NCBI GenBank assembly: GCA_039602395.1 | Contig: JBCNJP010000025.1 | Location: 42,758,922 to 42,822,921 of the forward strand | DNA length: 64,000 bases | Reading direction: 5' to 3' | Origin: Deinandra increscens subsp. villosa | Lineage: Eukaryota; Streptophyta; Magnoliopsida; Asterales; Asteraceae | Shown: positions 33,651 to 44,800 of the stretch, piece after piece | Layout: every line of letters starts with the position of its first letter | Numbering within the stretch: the first letter of the stretch is position 1 | The notes under the pieces: generated by a model | Database searches by the model: none | Seen by the model: only the letters and a program-made list of their open reading frames with translations | What the model was told of the DNA's origin: nothing | Position numbers and translations under genes: made by a program

Positions 33651-34390
33651 TCTACCTATTCTAATAAAGAAAAATCCCTATGAGGGATTTCTGCCACGTG
33701 TCCATGTTTATAGGTTGCCATGTGTAGCCTCTCATGGAGCGTAAATGGCAAGCTTCCTTCATTGCCGTCTCCTCCGCTCCACGACCCTCCATGTTCCTCG
33801 CCGGTCACGAGCTCACACGTAATTGGAAAATCAATCGACATGAAACTCCAATTTTAAGAGTTCCAATTTCACAATCGCATCAAATCTACCAACCTATCGA
33901 TCTCACCGCCAGTTACACATATCAAATTCTCGCCGCCAGTTCCACTCCTTCTTTCCCTCACTCTTCCCCTCATCGATCTCACCGTTTCATCGTTTACATA
34001 TGGGTGTTCCTCAGGCGTCGCCCGCTTCAATGTCGCATCCATCAATTGCTTCAATGATGGGAATGAAGAGGCGGGCGTTTAGGTTTTACATCCTAAATCA
34101 GACGAAATCGGTTCCAATGACCGTGATTTCCTTCAATCGAATTGACGCTCTCAGTTTCGTCAATCGCATCCTTTAGGTGCGAGTTCAATTGCAATCCGTA
34201 GAGGTTTTACCCATTTTATGCTAGGAGCTTCCGATTTCATCTCTGATTCAAGATCGGGTACCAAAAATTCCTAATTCCACAAGTTTATTTACATGTATCC
34301 CCTGCATGAATTGTAGTGGTCCCCCCTGAAATGTTGGTAAGAATGTCCTCTCAAAAGTTCTCTAAATAAAAAAGTTCTCATTTGACCTCA

Positions 34391-34392
<2 letters not shown>
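33651..34392 (+). mobile_element. 742-bp insertion in the Tekay-D 5' LTR (Helitron-like start)
   Basis: Absent from the other LTR, where the site is a plain (TA)n run. It starts TCTACCTATTCTAATAAAG after TA repeats, which fits a Helitron 5' end (TC after an AT-rich target). The right end is GACCTCACC before TA repeats and lacks the expected hairpin plus CTRR, so the class is uncertain. The interior has gene-like GC-richer parts (33720-34080) but no convincing frame. Confidence 0.5.

Positions 34393-34393
<1 letters not shown>

Positions 34394-34460
<67 letters not shown>
34394..34460. repeat. (TA)n microsatellite
   Basis: About 33 TA units to the right of the 742-bp insertion. Confidence 0.95.
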
Positions 34461-34462
<2 letters not shown>

Positions 34463-34659
34463 TGCGTGTAAAGATTGCAAGTGGCAAAGCTTAAACCGAC
34501 GATGAAATTAGGTAATGTCAAACTATGACATGACGAAGGTTCAATAAATCCAAAACGAGTCGAAGGTTGGCACGTAGCCAAAAATCACAGCAATCACAAA
34601 GGTCGACAAGAGTGTATTATTTATTAATAATATTGGTTCATGAAATCGTTTAGGAAAAT

Positions 34660-34717
<58 letters not shown>

Positions 34718-35054
34718 CATATATTCGTAATCAAATAATAGTTACATTAATAACGAGTACTCCAAAATGTACTTATGGGTTTATAAATATTTATGTGAAT
34801 ATAAATCAAATGTTTAGAACGTTTATATCGTAAAATACGTATATTCTTACACAAGTGCAAATGTTACTATAACGTTCATTTCATATTTCTAAATGCGTAA
34901 ATTTATATAATTTATATAAACCCATAAGATAACGATCAAGATAGCGAGCCTACGAGAAATTCTACGGGTCCAAAACGACATGATGAACGATCGGTAATAG
35001 GTTTTGAGTCAAGAAAAGGGCCAAAAACAAAAAAATAAAATGAAGTAGCAAAAC

Positions 35055-35126
35055 TGGAGGTCACCAGGTTTGAACCTGTGACCTCTAATTAAGTTAACAG
35101 CACCCAAACCACCGAGCCAACGACCC
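35055..35126 (-). pseudogene. tRNA-Asn-like module in the Tekay-D 5' LTR
   Basis: Second LTR copy of the module at 26009-26080, identical by eye. Confidence 0.6.
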
Positions 35127-35210
35127 TTTTTGGTTGTATTCCCGATCGAAGTTCATATGAATCCATCCAGTGGCAAGAAATCGGGTATTTAAAAAAAACA
35201 AGAAAACTTC

Positions 35211-35280
35211 GAGGGCAACTGGGATTCGAACTTGCGACGCCGAGGATGCAGATTACAAGCCTCAGCCATCCGGCCAGGCC
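35211..35280 (-). pseudogene. Second tRNA-like module in the Tekay-D 5' LTR
   Basis: Counterpart of 26166-26236. The anticodon-loop-like stretch reads CTTGTAA instead of CTTATAA, and one D-arm base differs (GGCTGAGG for GGTTGAGG). Confidence 0.55.
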
Positions 35281-36446
35281 TTGAGGCGTGTTTATTTCTA
35301 GAAAAGAATATATATATTTAATACGGACGCGTCATCATCTTCTTCATTTATACTCCGGTGATCGGAGTTTTAATCCGGTCACCGGAAAAACGCAAAACAC
35401 GGATAAGATACTCAAAAACGATGCGACTAACATAGAGGATAGCTTACCTCGAATTGGATGAGAAACGATGAGTTTTGGACGCCGAAACGAACCCGTAACT
35501 CGAACAAAACTCGAACTCGAACTCCTTGTTGTTGCTCATTTCACGCAACTGATATCTCTGGGTTGCTCAGAGGATGGCGACGGTCACAGTGGGGGTCGAC
35601 TGGTGCTGAAGCAGTGATCGGATGGTGGTGTGTGTGATGGTTGCGTCGCCAGAAAAATTAGAAACGAGAGGGAGCGATTGAGGGAGAGGGTGTGAGAGTT
35701 GTGTTTGGTGGTGTGAATGATGTTTGCATCACATTGAAATCAAACTTGATGGCACAAGATGAAACCGCCGGAACTATGGTGATGATCGGTCGGGATCTTA
35801 AATTCACGTAAATGGCATTTAAATAGATTATTAGCTATTGCCACAATTAGCCCCTCCAAGAGTTTCAAAGGTGGATGCAATTTACAGATAATTACAGAAA
35901 CAGTCCCCCACAACTTTATTAATTAGGATGAGTTTAGGAATTGGCAGAAAGAGTCCCTCAAAGTTACAAAACGATAAAGGCATCCAACGGAGTTAACGGA
36001 AGGCACGTAAGCAATGATCAAACAAGTATATATATCAACGCATCTCTAACGTTTGACGTTTATATAAAAAAAATATGCACCTTAGATCTTCATGTAAAAT
36101 CATAGTTATAAATCCATAACTATATATTTTAAATTCCTATAAAATTATAGAGACATTACGTATAATTATGTGACACATTGTCACATAAAATCATAAAATA
36201 ACATGTGTATATATATACATATATATACCACATAAAATCGTAAATATAGTTGTCACACGCAATGAAAAAAGCGTTCTCATGAAATCATTTAAAATATAAT
36301 TTGTATAAAATTATAATACGGTTAACCGACGTCTAGACTCATGTGCAGTGCTCGTATAACTATTCTAGTTAACTGAGGTAACGAACATTATTGAAAGATA
36401 ACGGAAGTTATTAATGGGGTTAACCTAGAAATTACCAGTTGTCACA

Positions 36447-36572
36447 ATCAGTTAACGGTCAGGCACAGTAATTAACAGTTTAAACAGAAATCAGATCGGT
36501 TAAGGCACATTAATACTTAATTAAAAGTTAAAGTAAAGAGGTTTGACCTAGGTTTTCGGACGAGGTGTCACA
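36447..36572 (-). repeat. Tekay-C 3' LTR, right remnant
   Basis: 126 bp equal to 46260-46385 of the 5' LTR, ending GAGGTGTCACA, then the polypurine side CTCCCCCAGTTAGAAG read on the plus strand. About 560 bp of LTR that should lie between this and 24397 (45697-46259 in the other copy) is missing. Confidence 0.85.
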
Positions 36573-36617
36573 TTCTCCCCCAGTTAGAAGAATTTCGTCC
36601 CGAAATTCAGTTCCTGA

Positions 36618-37080
36618 TCACTGGTTTAATGCGACGTTTCCGAAGAGATGAGGATACTTCAGATGCATTTGATCCTCGCGTTCCCAAGTGTACTCTGGAC
36701 CTCGCCGCGAGTTCCAACACACTTTGACAATGGGAATACGGCTATGCTTAGTTCTCGTAAGGTCTCGGTCACGTATCTTGACAGGTTCCTCAATAAAGTG
36801 AGGCGTTTTGTCAACTTGAATATCGTCAAGTCGGACGACAAGCGTTTCATCAGACAAGCATTTCTTAAGATTACTAACGTGGAAGACATCATGCACACTT
36901 CTAAGCTCTACGAAAGGCGTAGACGGTAAGCTACTGGTCCGATATTCTCAGTGATTTCGAATGGACCAATGCAACGAGGGTTAAGCTTTCCTCGTTTGGC
37001 GAATCTGATGACACCTTTCCAAGGTGATACTTTTAACATGACGCGGTCACCCTTTCTAAAGGATAAGGGTTTGCGACGAT
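36618..37080 (-). pseudogene. Tekay-C integrase C-terminus with chromodomain
   Basis: Minus-strand translation near 37070-36930 gives the GPY/F-type region (KGDRVMLKVSPWKGVIRF, then GKLNPRCIGPFEI). A one-base change shifts to the frame 36896-36618, with MHDVFHVSNLKKCLSD, EEPVKIRDRDLTRTKHSRIP and the chromodomain core VKVCWNSRRGPEYTWERED, closing with KYPHLF. Chromodomains of this kind target integration to chromatin marks. The aromatic/acidic pattern W-N-S-R-R-G-P-E-Y-T-W-E is intact. The C-terminus lies about 45 bp from the 3' LTR, the usual place. Confidence 0.85.
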
Positions 37081-37650
37081 TGTTGGCAGATAAATCTCAA
37101 TAGTCTGATAAAAGAACGAGGATTGACACACGGATGAACTGAGGTTTTGAGTACGAAGGTTTTTGGACAAGTCAGGATTCCTCATGAATGGGCTCTACCA
37201 GGATTTTCATGCAGTTCAAATTACAATTATGTGTGCACCCACAATTGTGATTTGCCTTACATGATCGGCCTAAGCTTTGCTCATACTTGAGTTTTCAGTT
37301 TGTTGGAAAATGAAATGTATCGGGGACAAGATGGCTTATGGAAAAGTTCAGATTGATTCGCTACCGGACGGGATCTAATGATAACAATAACGGAAATGCG
37401 GTTTGGCTCCAGCCTATTGATCTCGCAGTCTAAGATCTTAATAGGTTCTAGACAAGATGGGTGTGTAGGCCATTGGTCCAATCCAATTCTAGGATCTCGA
37501 GGGACCGATGAGGTTTAAGCATACCTAGCTTTCTAGGCCTAGTTACCTCTGTCTGAGACATAATCCATTATAAGGTTTTGATCCCCCTTATAGATTCTAA
37601 GGGTTCTCGTCGAGTGTTAACATAGTTCTCCTGGAGATTACATATGACTT
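37081..37650 (-). other. Unassigned 0.57-kb segment inside Tekay-C integrase
   Basis: It separates two integrase pieces that are normally adjacent, so it is foreign or rearranged. About 70 bp (37196-37262, GTGTGCACCC core) resemble Tekay-D interior sequence at 31586-31655. No coding potential seen. Confidence 0.55.
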
Positions 37651-37848
37651 TCAGAATTGAAAGGTCTCCTTAGTAGTTTCATGAACTATTACTGGACCAG
37701 TCAGGTGACTGTTACCGGCTTCGGTCCAGCGAAGGGGCGAATGAAACTTTCTTCCATACAAGCCTTCGAAAAGGGGCGGCTTGAATATTCGAGCGATATC
37801 TATTGCAATAAGGAAACTCGGTGAGTGGAAAATGGTTGTCTCAACCAT
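37651..37848 (-). pseudogene. Tekay-C integrase remnant downstream of the catalytic core
   Basis: Within a 65-codon frame, residues about 28-65 (LYGRKFHSPLRWTEAGNSHL, then TGPVIVHETTKETFQF) match the segment of chromovirus integrases that follows the DDE core. The catalytic core and HHCC finger that should lie between this and the RNase H linker at 38091 are absent: only about 240 bp remain where several hundred codons are needed. So the integrase was removed by internal deletion. Residues 1-27 of the frame are not recognisable. Confidence 0.7.
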
Positions 37849-38090
37849 TGCCTAGGTTTGTCTTGCGTGATGACAATCTGTCACATAACTATGCAACGTA
37901 CCTTTTTAAGGTCTGAATTTTTCCTTTTGATTTGGTAATCAGTATAAGTCCTTCATAAATACATTTTGTTAGACCTCTGGGTGGATGGAAAATCCTGATT
38001 TATGGGCTTCATCAAACACTAGCATTCCTCAAGCCTCCAAAGTCAGGTACCCATGGCTTATCCGTAAGGTTCATGGTTCCATCAGGCTTT

Positions 38091-38728
38091 TCAAGCAGTT
38101 ATTTCTCCATACCACACAGGCATTTGATTTTCCAGATTCTCCAGCTTAAGAGCTTCGATTTGAGCGTCACGAACTTGTGACGTGAGGTTTGAGTGTATGG
38201 TCATTCTTAATGATTGAACACGACACGGTTTGGTATGTTCCTTCCTGCTTAATGCATCGGCTACAACGTTAGCCTTGCCCGGGTGATGACGAATCTCACA
38301 TTCGTAATCGTTAAGCAGTTCAACCATCACCGTTGTCTCATGTTTAGCTCTTTCTGGTTAAAGATGTGCTGGAGGCTCTTGTGATCGGTGAATATAACGC
38401 ACCGAGTCCCAGAGGGGTGGTGCCTCCAGATTTTAAGGGCAAAGACAACGGTTCCAAGTTCTAAGTCGTGACTCGTGTAATTCTTCTCATGAATCTTCAG
38501 TTGTCGAGAGGCGTAAGCGATGACTTTCTCACGCTGCATCAGTACGCAAACCAAGCCTTGATGCGAAGCATCATAGTATACTACGAAATCGTCGATTCCG
38601 TCTGGTAAGGATAGGATTGGGGCGTTGCAAAGTCTTTGCTTTAACAACTGGAAAGCAGTTTCAGTTTTATCATCCCAGATGTACTTCTTATCTTTCTGGG
38701 TCGGAGTGGTAAGAGACTGGGCTATCAA
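38091..38728 (-). pseudogene. Tekay-C RNase H domain and linker to integrase
   Basis: RNase H degrades the RNA of the RNA-DNA hybrid. The first frame (38728-38327) has VVYYDASHQGLVCVLMQ, the Glu-bearing SHDLELGTVVFALKIWRH and IFTDHKSLQHIF. It ends at NMRQR, where a small frame change of the kind seen in RT leads to a second frame (38330-38091) with HHPGKANVVADALSRKE, the last catalytic Asp. All four acidic residues of the active site are visible. The chain then runs into the linker that precedes integrase (TSQVRDAQIEALKLENLENQ) and stops. What should follow, the zinc-binding and catalytic parts of integrase, is missing. Confidence 0.85.
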
Positions 38729-39467
38729 AAAAATTCTATGAATTGGCGGTAGTAGCCAGCGAGACCTAAGAATTGTCGAATCTTAGTTGGAGCCGTGGAA
38801 GTACTCCAACCTTTGATTGTTTCAATCTTAGACGGATCAACGTGAATGTCATGTTCGTTGATCACATGACCCGGAAAGTGTACTTCGCGAATCCAAAAGT
38901 CACATTTGCAGATCTTCGCGTAAAGCTCTTCTTTCATCAGCAGTTCCAAGATGGGTCTCAAATGTTCTTCGTGTTCTTTCTTATTACGCGAGTAGATAAG
39001 AACATCGTCGATGAACATGATAACAATTTATCCAGGTACGGTTTGCACACGCGATTCATTAAGTCCATGAATACGGTCGGTGCTTTAATCAAACCGAATG
39101 GCATAACGAGGAACTCGTAATGATTATAGCGTGTTCTAAACGCTGTCTTCGAGGCATCTTCATCTCTAACTCGGAGTTGATGGTACCCCGACCTTAGATC
39201 GATCTTGGAATAGAAGCATGATCCTTGAAGTTGATCAAATAAGTCATCGATCCTCGGAAGCGGGTAACGGTTCTTCACAGTCAGTTTGTTCAACTCTTGA
39301 TAGTTGATACGCATCCTGAACGTTCCATCTTTCTCTTTCACGATTAACACGGGAGCACCCCACGGGGAGTGGCTTGGATGAATAAAGCCCTTATCTAGCA
39401 ACTCTTGCAGTTGGCTAGATATCTCTTGCATTTCAGACGGTACCAGTCGGTAAAAGGGACCTGGCAA
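38725..39467 (-). pseudogene. Tekay-C reverse transcriptase, frameshifted
   Basis: RT would copy the element RNA into cDNA. The first frame (39467-38958) holds the fingers and palm start: GTFRMRINYQELNKLTVKNR, then YPLPRIDDLFDQLQG, the first catalytic Asp in FYSKIDLRSGYHQ, and MPFGLIKAPTVFMDLMN. A one-base loss near 39020 shifts the frame. The second frame (39018-38725) starts at the catalytic FIDDVLIYS box and continues through the thumb (FLGLAGYYRQFIEFF). All three catalytic Asp are present, so decay is recent in kind. The C-terminal part overlaps the start of the RNase H frame. The sequence is of Ty3/Gypsy type, closest in my recollection to Tekay/Del. Confidence 0.9.
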
Positions 39468-39820
39468 CGGGGCGGCTCCGGGTGTTAGGTCGATGCGAGA
39501 CTCTATCTATCGTGCTGGGGGTAAGCCTGGAAAGTCTTCTGGAAAGACTTTCAGGTATTTGCAGACAATAGGACGTCTTTGATACGTTTCTGTTCCGGTT
39601 TCTTCTTAGTGACATAAGCTAGAATGGCATGGCATCCCTTGCGGAGGAATTTCTGTGCCTTCATATATGATATGATATTTAGTTTCGCCTTGCACGTTCA
39701 GAGTGTTACCATCTGCTAATGGCACTCTAACCATTTTCTCATGTCACACAATTTCTGCATGGTCCTTTGCTAACTAATCCATTTCAATAACTACATTGAA
39801 ACTTCCTCAATCAATGGGCA
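39468..39820 (-). other. Protease-RT linker of Tekay-C, decayed
   Basis: Minus-strand translation keeps patches such as the lead-in to RT (GAAPLPGPFYRLVPSEMQE) near 39475, but stops and frame changes prevent a continuous reading. It should encode the end of protease and the connection domain. Confidence 0.5.
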
Positions 39821-40120
39821 TTAAGTCGATGCTGAAAGAATGGTCAGCGGGTAGTCTGGGTAGATTTCCCCGGTTTCTATCAAATCTTCATTCGCTAATT
39901 CTATTGCAAACTTAGCGTCTAGGGCAACAGAGGTGATTTTAAGTAATTGACTAAAATCGGTAGGCACAAAGCTTCTATCAGCACTAGTACCGAATAAAGC
40001 AGAGGTATAATGTCTATCTAGCAAGAACGTACCCGTCTCCGTGTTGGGGACACGGCGGGCGTCTCTGCCATTGATCATGAAAGTTCTTCCTCTAGCAGGG
40101 TTAGCATCTTGATTCTTCAC
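39821..40120 (-). pseudogene. Tekay-C aspartic protease remnant, active site lost
   Basis: A 99-codon frame contains a retropepsin-like segment: a GTFLLDRHYTSALF strand followed by GTSADRSFV. In Tekay proteases this position reads D-T-G-A-D-R-S-F. The catalytic Asp is Gly here and the Gly is Ser, so the enzyme could not cleave. The stretch after it (DFSQLLKITSVALDAKFAIELAN, shown in part) fits the family. It sits between the gag knuckles and RT, as in all Metaviridae. Upstream residues (NPARGRTFMINGRDA) match the linker normally found between gag and protease. The frame closes before RT. Confidence 0.75.
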
Positions 40121-40129
40121 CTTTGGGCA

Positions 40130-40265
40130 TTCCTTTTGTAATGGTCAATTTCCCTGGACGCGTAGCATGTGCGATTTGGGCAATCGCGTGCTACATGTCT
40201 TTTAACCTTGTAGATGTTACAGTAGACATTACCACAATCGAAAGTGTGGTGTAGGTTGCTTTTGG
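40130..40265 (-). pseudogene. Decayed CCHC knuckles of Tekay-C gag
   Basis: Minus-strand translation gives HHTFDCGNVYCNIYKVKRHV and then ARDCPNRTC. The spacing recalls the paired zinc knuckles at the end of chromovirus gag, but a Cys of the first knuckle is replaced and the second is incomplete. Downstream lies the protease remnant, as expected. Confidence 0.5.
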
Positions 40266-41012
40266 AGCATAGAGGTGTTGTACTGGTGTAACCGGTCCTT
40301 CGGGTAGGGGTAACAGCTCACGGAACCTCTAAAAGGTGTAGGCTTTAATTCATAAAGTCCTTTTATGAACATTCACGAGGGCTTACAATGTTAGGTTAAA
40401 AAATTGAACACAATCTGGTGGAATTGTAGTCTAGTGTTTTCTAGCCTTGGTTAATTCGTTCATACTGCGCGCCCCATCGTCTGCGTGACGTTGGGTTGCA
40501 GTAGCAGCGACGGTTTCTACAACGCATTGAGCAATCGGTTCCTCGATTTCAGCAGCGCTCAAGGGCGGAGGAGGTGAAACGTTTCTGGTGGCTCGGCGTC
40601 TAGGCGGCATACTTTCGCTTTAAGTTATTAATGTCAACATAAAGGAAAGTCTAGATTATATGTGGATGGAGTAATTACATGTGCGATAATAATTGTCACG
40701 TCATACATCCATGATACCCAAAACATGACGCGCGCAAGCACAACCAAGAAACAGGAAGCAAAAGGGGAACAACATACGCGAATGTGTAACATGATTAATG
40801 ACAGCAACAGTAGTAACATCCATACTAAACATGGAAATCATAATAATAATCATGATACTAGTTTCCATCCACCGTATCAACTGGTAGAATATACGATAGT
40901 CAAAAGAGGATAAGTCTTCGTTCTAGGCCCGCAGTCCTATCACAACAAAATATATAAATATTTTTCATTGCTATAATGAGGGATCAAAAGTCTAGATTCT
41001 TAATCAAGCCAT
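40266..41012 (-). other. Decayed gag middle of Tekay-C
   Basis: The region between the gag fragment and the knuckles. No capsid motif is recognisable in any frame; it includes short repeats of AATAATAAT near 40840. Open frames on both strands are short and look like chance. Confidence 0.5.
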
Positions 41013-41321
41013 CTAGAGTGGCGGGGATCCAGATGGCATAGTTAGGGTGGTGGTGATCTGAGCAGTGAGGTTCATGTAACTGAACACTCGCCCAGGGAAT
41101 TCCTCTAGGTAAGCAACTCTCGTCTGGAGGGACTCGTTGTCCAACCGCAGATCGGTGTAGACCATGTTGACACCACTCCTGTGAGCGTGCAGTGACTTCA
41201 TATCACCTAGTATGGCAGCCTGGTGATGCTCCACAGCGGCTAAATGGGTCTCTAGTGTAGCCAGACCGGTCCAGGTAAGGAGTCTAGTGATCTCATCGTT
41301 GATCACCCCAAAGGTTTGCAC
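41013..41321 (-). pseudogene. Tekay-C gag fragment
   Basis: A 102-codon minus-strand frame with a predicted helical, partly coiled-coil stretch (TDLRLDNESLQTRVAYLEE). It lies about 500 nt downstream of the primer site, where chromovirus gag begins. The capsid core typical of Retrotrans_gag is not recognisable in the flanking sequence, so gag is mostly decayed. The frame ends in a Pro/Ser-rich tail. The assignment rests mainly on position and on the weak match of this helical stretch to N-terminal parts of Tekay gag proteins. It could not be expressed from the present sequence as a full gag. Confidence 0.45.
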
Positions 41322-41822
41322 TTGACATCATAGGCATGTCATCAGTAGCAGTGGTCGTAGTGCCAGTTAGTGGCAGCGATGGGAATCTGGTGGTTCGAGG
41401 TGTCATCTGAGAGACGGGTCACAATGGTCTCAGAAATCTCGATGGTAATGAGGACTGTCGGACAATACCGACGATGAGAATGTCCTGTTCTGGGCTGGAC
41501 AGTTCATGGTCCTCAGGGGAAGCTGTGTACTCAGGCACGACTGTGTCTTTTCCAGAGGAATCAGATATGCAGATGACCTTTTTAAGAGTCATCTCTGCGA
41601 TAATATTCCAGGAGAGAACATAGTTGGTAACACGATAACAGTATCTAGAATAGAGATATAAATGTACCAGTTGTAGTAATACTACCTCGTATGAGTAAAG
41701 AATAAATTAAAATAACCAATATGATAAGGAATTGGTCTTGCGTGCAAACGGTAGCCTCGGAGCGGGTTATAGTCCAGGTTTGGTTTTTGTTTATTTGTTT
41801 AACCTAGTTCGCTATAACCACG

Positions 41823-41834
41823 GCTCTGATACCA
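41823..41834 (-). promoter_or_regulatory. Tekay-C primer binding site
   Basis: Minus strand TGGTATCAGAGC next to the LTR end GGTGTGACA. Confidence 0.85.
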
Positions 41835-41837
41835 ATC

Positions 41838-44800
41838 TGTCACACCCCGGTCAACGGATTTGGGTGTGAGCGAGACGGAATCATAGTCGCAGATATACAG
41901 AACAACTTCTACTAAATTCAAACGTCATTTAAAACATAACACCATTTATGTTGCAGCGGAAAGTTGTGGTGAAATGATAATGTCTTACATTTGAATAAAA
42001 GTCTTGGATTGATATTGAAATCATAAATCAGTTTATTTAAGATAGGTCGGGACTACGACTCCGGTAAAGCAGGGTCGAAAGTTACAGTGAAGCCCCATTT
42101 GCACGTCTTCCATGATAGGCTTAGATACCTGAGAAATCATGAGTTTAAAAAGGTCAACATAAAGTTGGTGAGGTTCACAGGTTTATGATTCTATGGTAAG
42201 TTTGTAAAAACAGTTTACAGTATGTTGGAATAACAGTTTACGGTATGTTGGAATAACAGTGTACGGCATGCTGGGATAACAGTTTACGGCATACTTCAAT
42301 GTTACGTTGGTTTACTGTCGTGGTTGTAAGATCCTACCATGAACCTCAAATTCGAATACTAACGGATTACCCACTCATAACATTCTATCCCAAGAATACC
42401 GAACAGGCAAGAATAACTGACGTGTACCCCTTGACAATGTACGAAGTCAGGATTGGAGCTACCAATCTGGGCAGGGTTGTCAACCCAAATAGATCTGTTC
42501 ACTAGTTATCGTTTCGAGCAGAACTAATCGAATTCAATTAATAGTGGGATTCAGTTGTACTAACGTTGATAACGATAAAGTACAAGTTGTTTGGGATACA
42601 GAATGGAACATGTAGTCATACGGCTAACAGGTAAACCATAACATTAAGTAAAAAGCAGTTTATCAGTTCATGATTTCTCCCCCATAAGTATAAAACAGTT
42701 GTAAAGAAAAAGGGCCATGGAACTCACATGATTCAGCGGTAATGATGAATTGCCGAGTGGCAACTAGCAAGTAAAGTCCTAATAAAACATAAGACAGCAT
42801 GCATAAGGGTCCACATAAGCATTTGAGTAACGAACGTTACCCAAATGATACCGGTCAAGTCTTGACGTATAATCTCGTTTGTAGCGTTTTGAAAACCCGT
42901 TAGTTAATCAGTTTACAAAATCAGCAAATACGAATGTTCACGTATTAAGACATTTATGTAAATAAATACAAGGAATGAACATGCGATAACGTATCATGAA
43001 GGCCAGTTCAATCAAGTCTTGAATATTGTTTTAAATAATAATATTTATTATTATTTTTAAGTTCGTTCGATCGATTGAATATTTAATCGCGTTAAGTTAT
43101 AATATATATAACTAGAGTTGATAATTATTATCGAAATAATTATTCTAACTTGTTGGAATAATTTATCAAATTATTACGAGTTAACGATTTAATGAATAAA
43201 CATAAGTAGGTTAATATTAATGGTTATTTTAATATTAAACTTATGTGAGGGAAAATTAGGGTTTCCATGTTAATATAATTATAATTATTATTAGAATAAT
43301 TAATATTAACAATCATGATGAGTTTAACTCACATTAGGGTTTCTAAACTCATAAGGATAATTATTTATTGAAATAATTATTTACGATTCGTTACGTCGTA
43401 AAACATTTTTTTTAAATCGTTTAAAGATTTCGTTTCAATTTCAAACGTTTAAAAATAAACATTTGATCCGGTTAAATCGTTTTGATTATTTCGATTCATT
43501 TAAAATAATCAAAAATATGTTTTTCATAGTTTCTATAAGTCTTTTGATTTTATTTTTATAAAATCATTTTTAAATAACTTTATTTATTAAATAAAGTTAG
43601 GGTTTTCAATTAAAGACTTTTTATAGAAAATTTCCAATATAAAACATTTTCCACTTTTTGTATAAATTCCAAGATTTTATACTTTTCAAGTCAAGTATTA
43701 TAAGAATGTTTATTTACCATTTTTGATATAAAAATATATTTATATATATTTTTATCCATTTTGTTTTCCTATAAAATTCAAAACAAACATTTTAAGTCTT
43801 GCTTTATTAGAAATTATATTTTTATAAAATGTGTCCATTTTATATAATAAATTCCATCGTGAGATTTCATGGTTTACATCATCCAAGTAATTTCTATAAA
43901 ATTACCAATTTTGTTATTAAACCATAAAAATTCATTTAAAGTGTTTTAAGCTATGATTTTATGTCCAAAATTAAGGTAACATTTTCTAATGTCCATATTA
44001 GTTCCATGTATGTCATTAAACGACATTTGTTCATGTTAATCGTTATTAGCATATATTAATCCGCAAATATGATGATTAACTACTAAAATTACAATTAACA
44101 ATCTTAACCATTTGTAATATATCAATACATGACAATATTAACATATAATCAAATGGCCATTCTAGGCATCATAACATATTAGCAACAAGATTTTAACCAA
44201 TATAACCATGCAAAAATATATTAATTAGCATGAAATCACAAGATGATTAAACCAAACATTTAGTTAGTCAAATGAATCTTAAGTTTTTGTTTTAAACCCA
44301 TAACTAACATTTTCAAACCTTACAACACTAAGGTTTAAGGAAAACATAGAAAAGAAATATGAGTCGGTTAAAGCTCGGGATTTAAAGGATCGATTGTCAA
44401 GACTTGGGAGATCGTTTGGGAATATTTAAAACGTATTATAAACATAAACGATAATGGTTAACGGACTCACAACGAGGTGTAAATGGAAAACCGAAAGGAA
44501 CGGAGAAAGGTGGCGGTGCGGGTGGCGGTTTGCGGTGGCTGGACAGCAGCGACAGCAGTGGCTCCGCAGCTGCTTCGGCAGCAGCGGTTTCCGGCAGAGA
44601 GGAGCGCAGCAGCAGTGGTTCTCGGCCACAGCAGGGTGGCGGCAAGAGGAGAGCACCGCATCAGCAGGGTGGTGGTGGTTGTGGTGCTGTGTGACCGGAA
44701 AAAGAGAGAAGGGACAAGTGAAGGAGGTTGGCGGCAGCTCACGGCTGCCCAGTAGCAGCACAACAGCGGTTCGGCAGTAGCACGCAGCAGCAGACACTGG

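Larger units (their letters stand above)
24397..36446 (-). mobile_element. Tekay-D: chromovirus-type element without recognisable pol, in the Tekay-C 3' LTR
   Basis: LTRs are at 24424-27401 and 32680-36446, the latter enlarged by an insertion. The primer site lies left of the right LTR, and the polypurine side right of the left LTR (plus-strand ATCATCCCCAAGTTGAAG), so the element is on the minus strand. The two LTRs look almost identical, so it is the youngest layer of the stack. The 5.3-kb interior shows no RT, RNase H, integrase or knuckle. Left of the left LTR there is again primer site and leader (24397-24423), which indicates a former tandem array with a deletion. Confidence 0.8.
32680..36446 (-). 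repeat. Tekay-D 5' LTR, with insertion
   Basis: Same LTR as 24424-27401, differing by few substitutions, by longer (TA)n runs (34394-34460 and 34664-34711) and by a 742-bp insertion at 33651-34392. Confidence 0.85.

Noticed and set aside
33734..34057. 107-codon frame in the insertion of the Tekay-D LTR
   Set aside because: Low-complexity Ser/Pro/His/Arg translation with a competing frame on the other strand. No domain; at most a decayed captured fragment.
34378..34581. Frame of repeated Ile-Tyr
   Set aside because: Translation of a (TA)n microsatellite. The same applies at 60609-60995.
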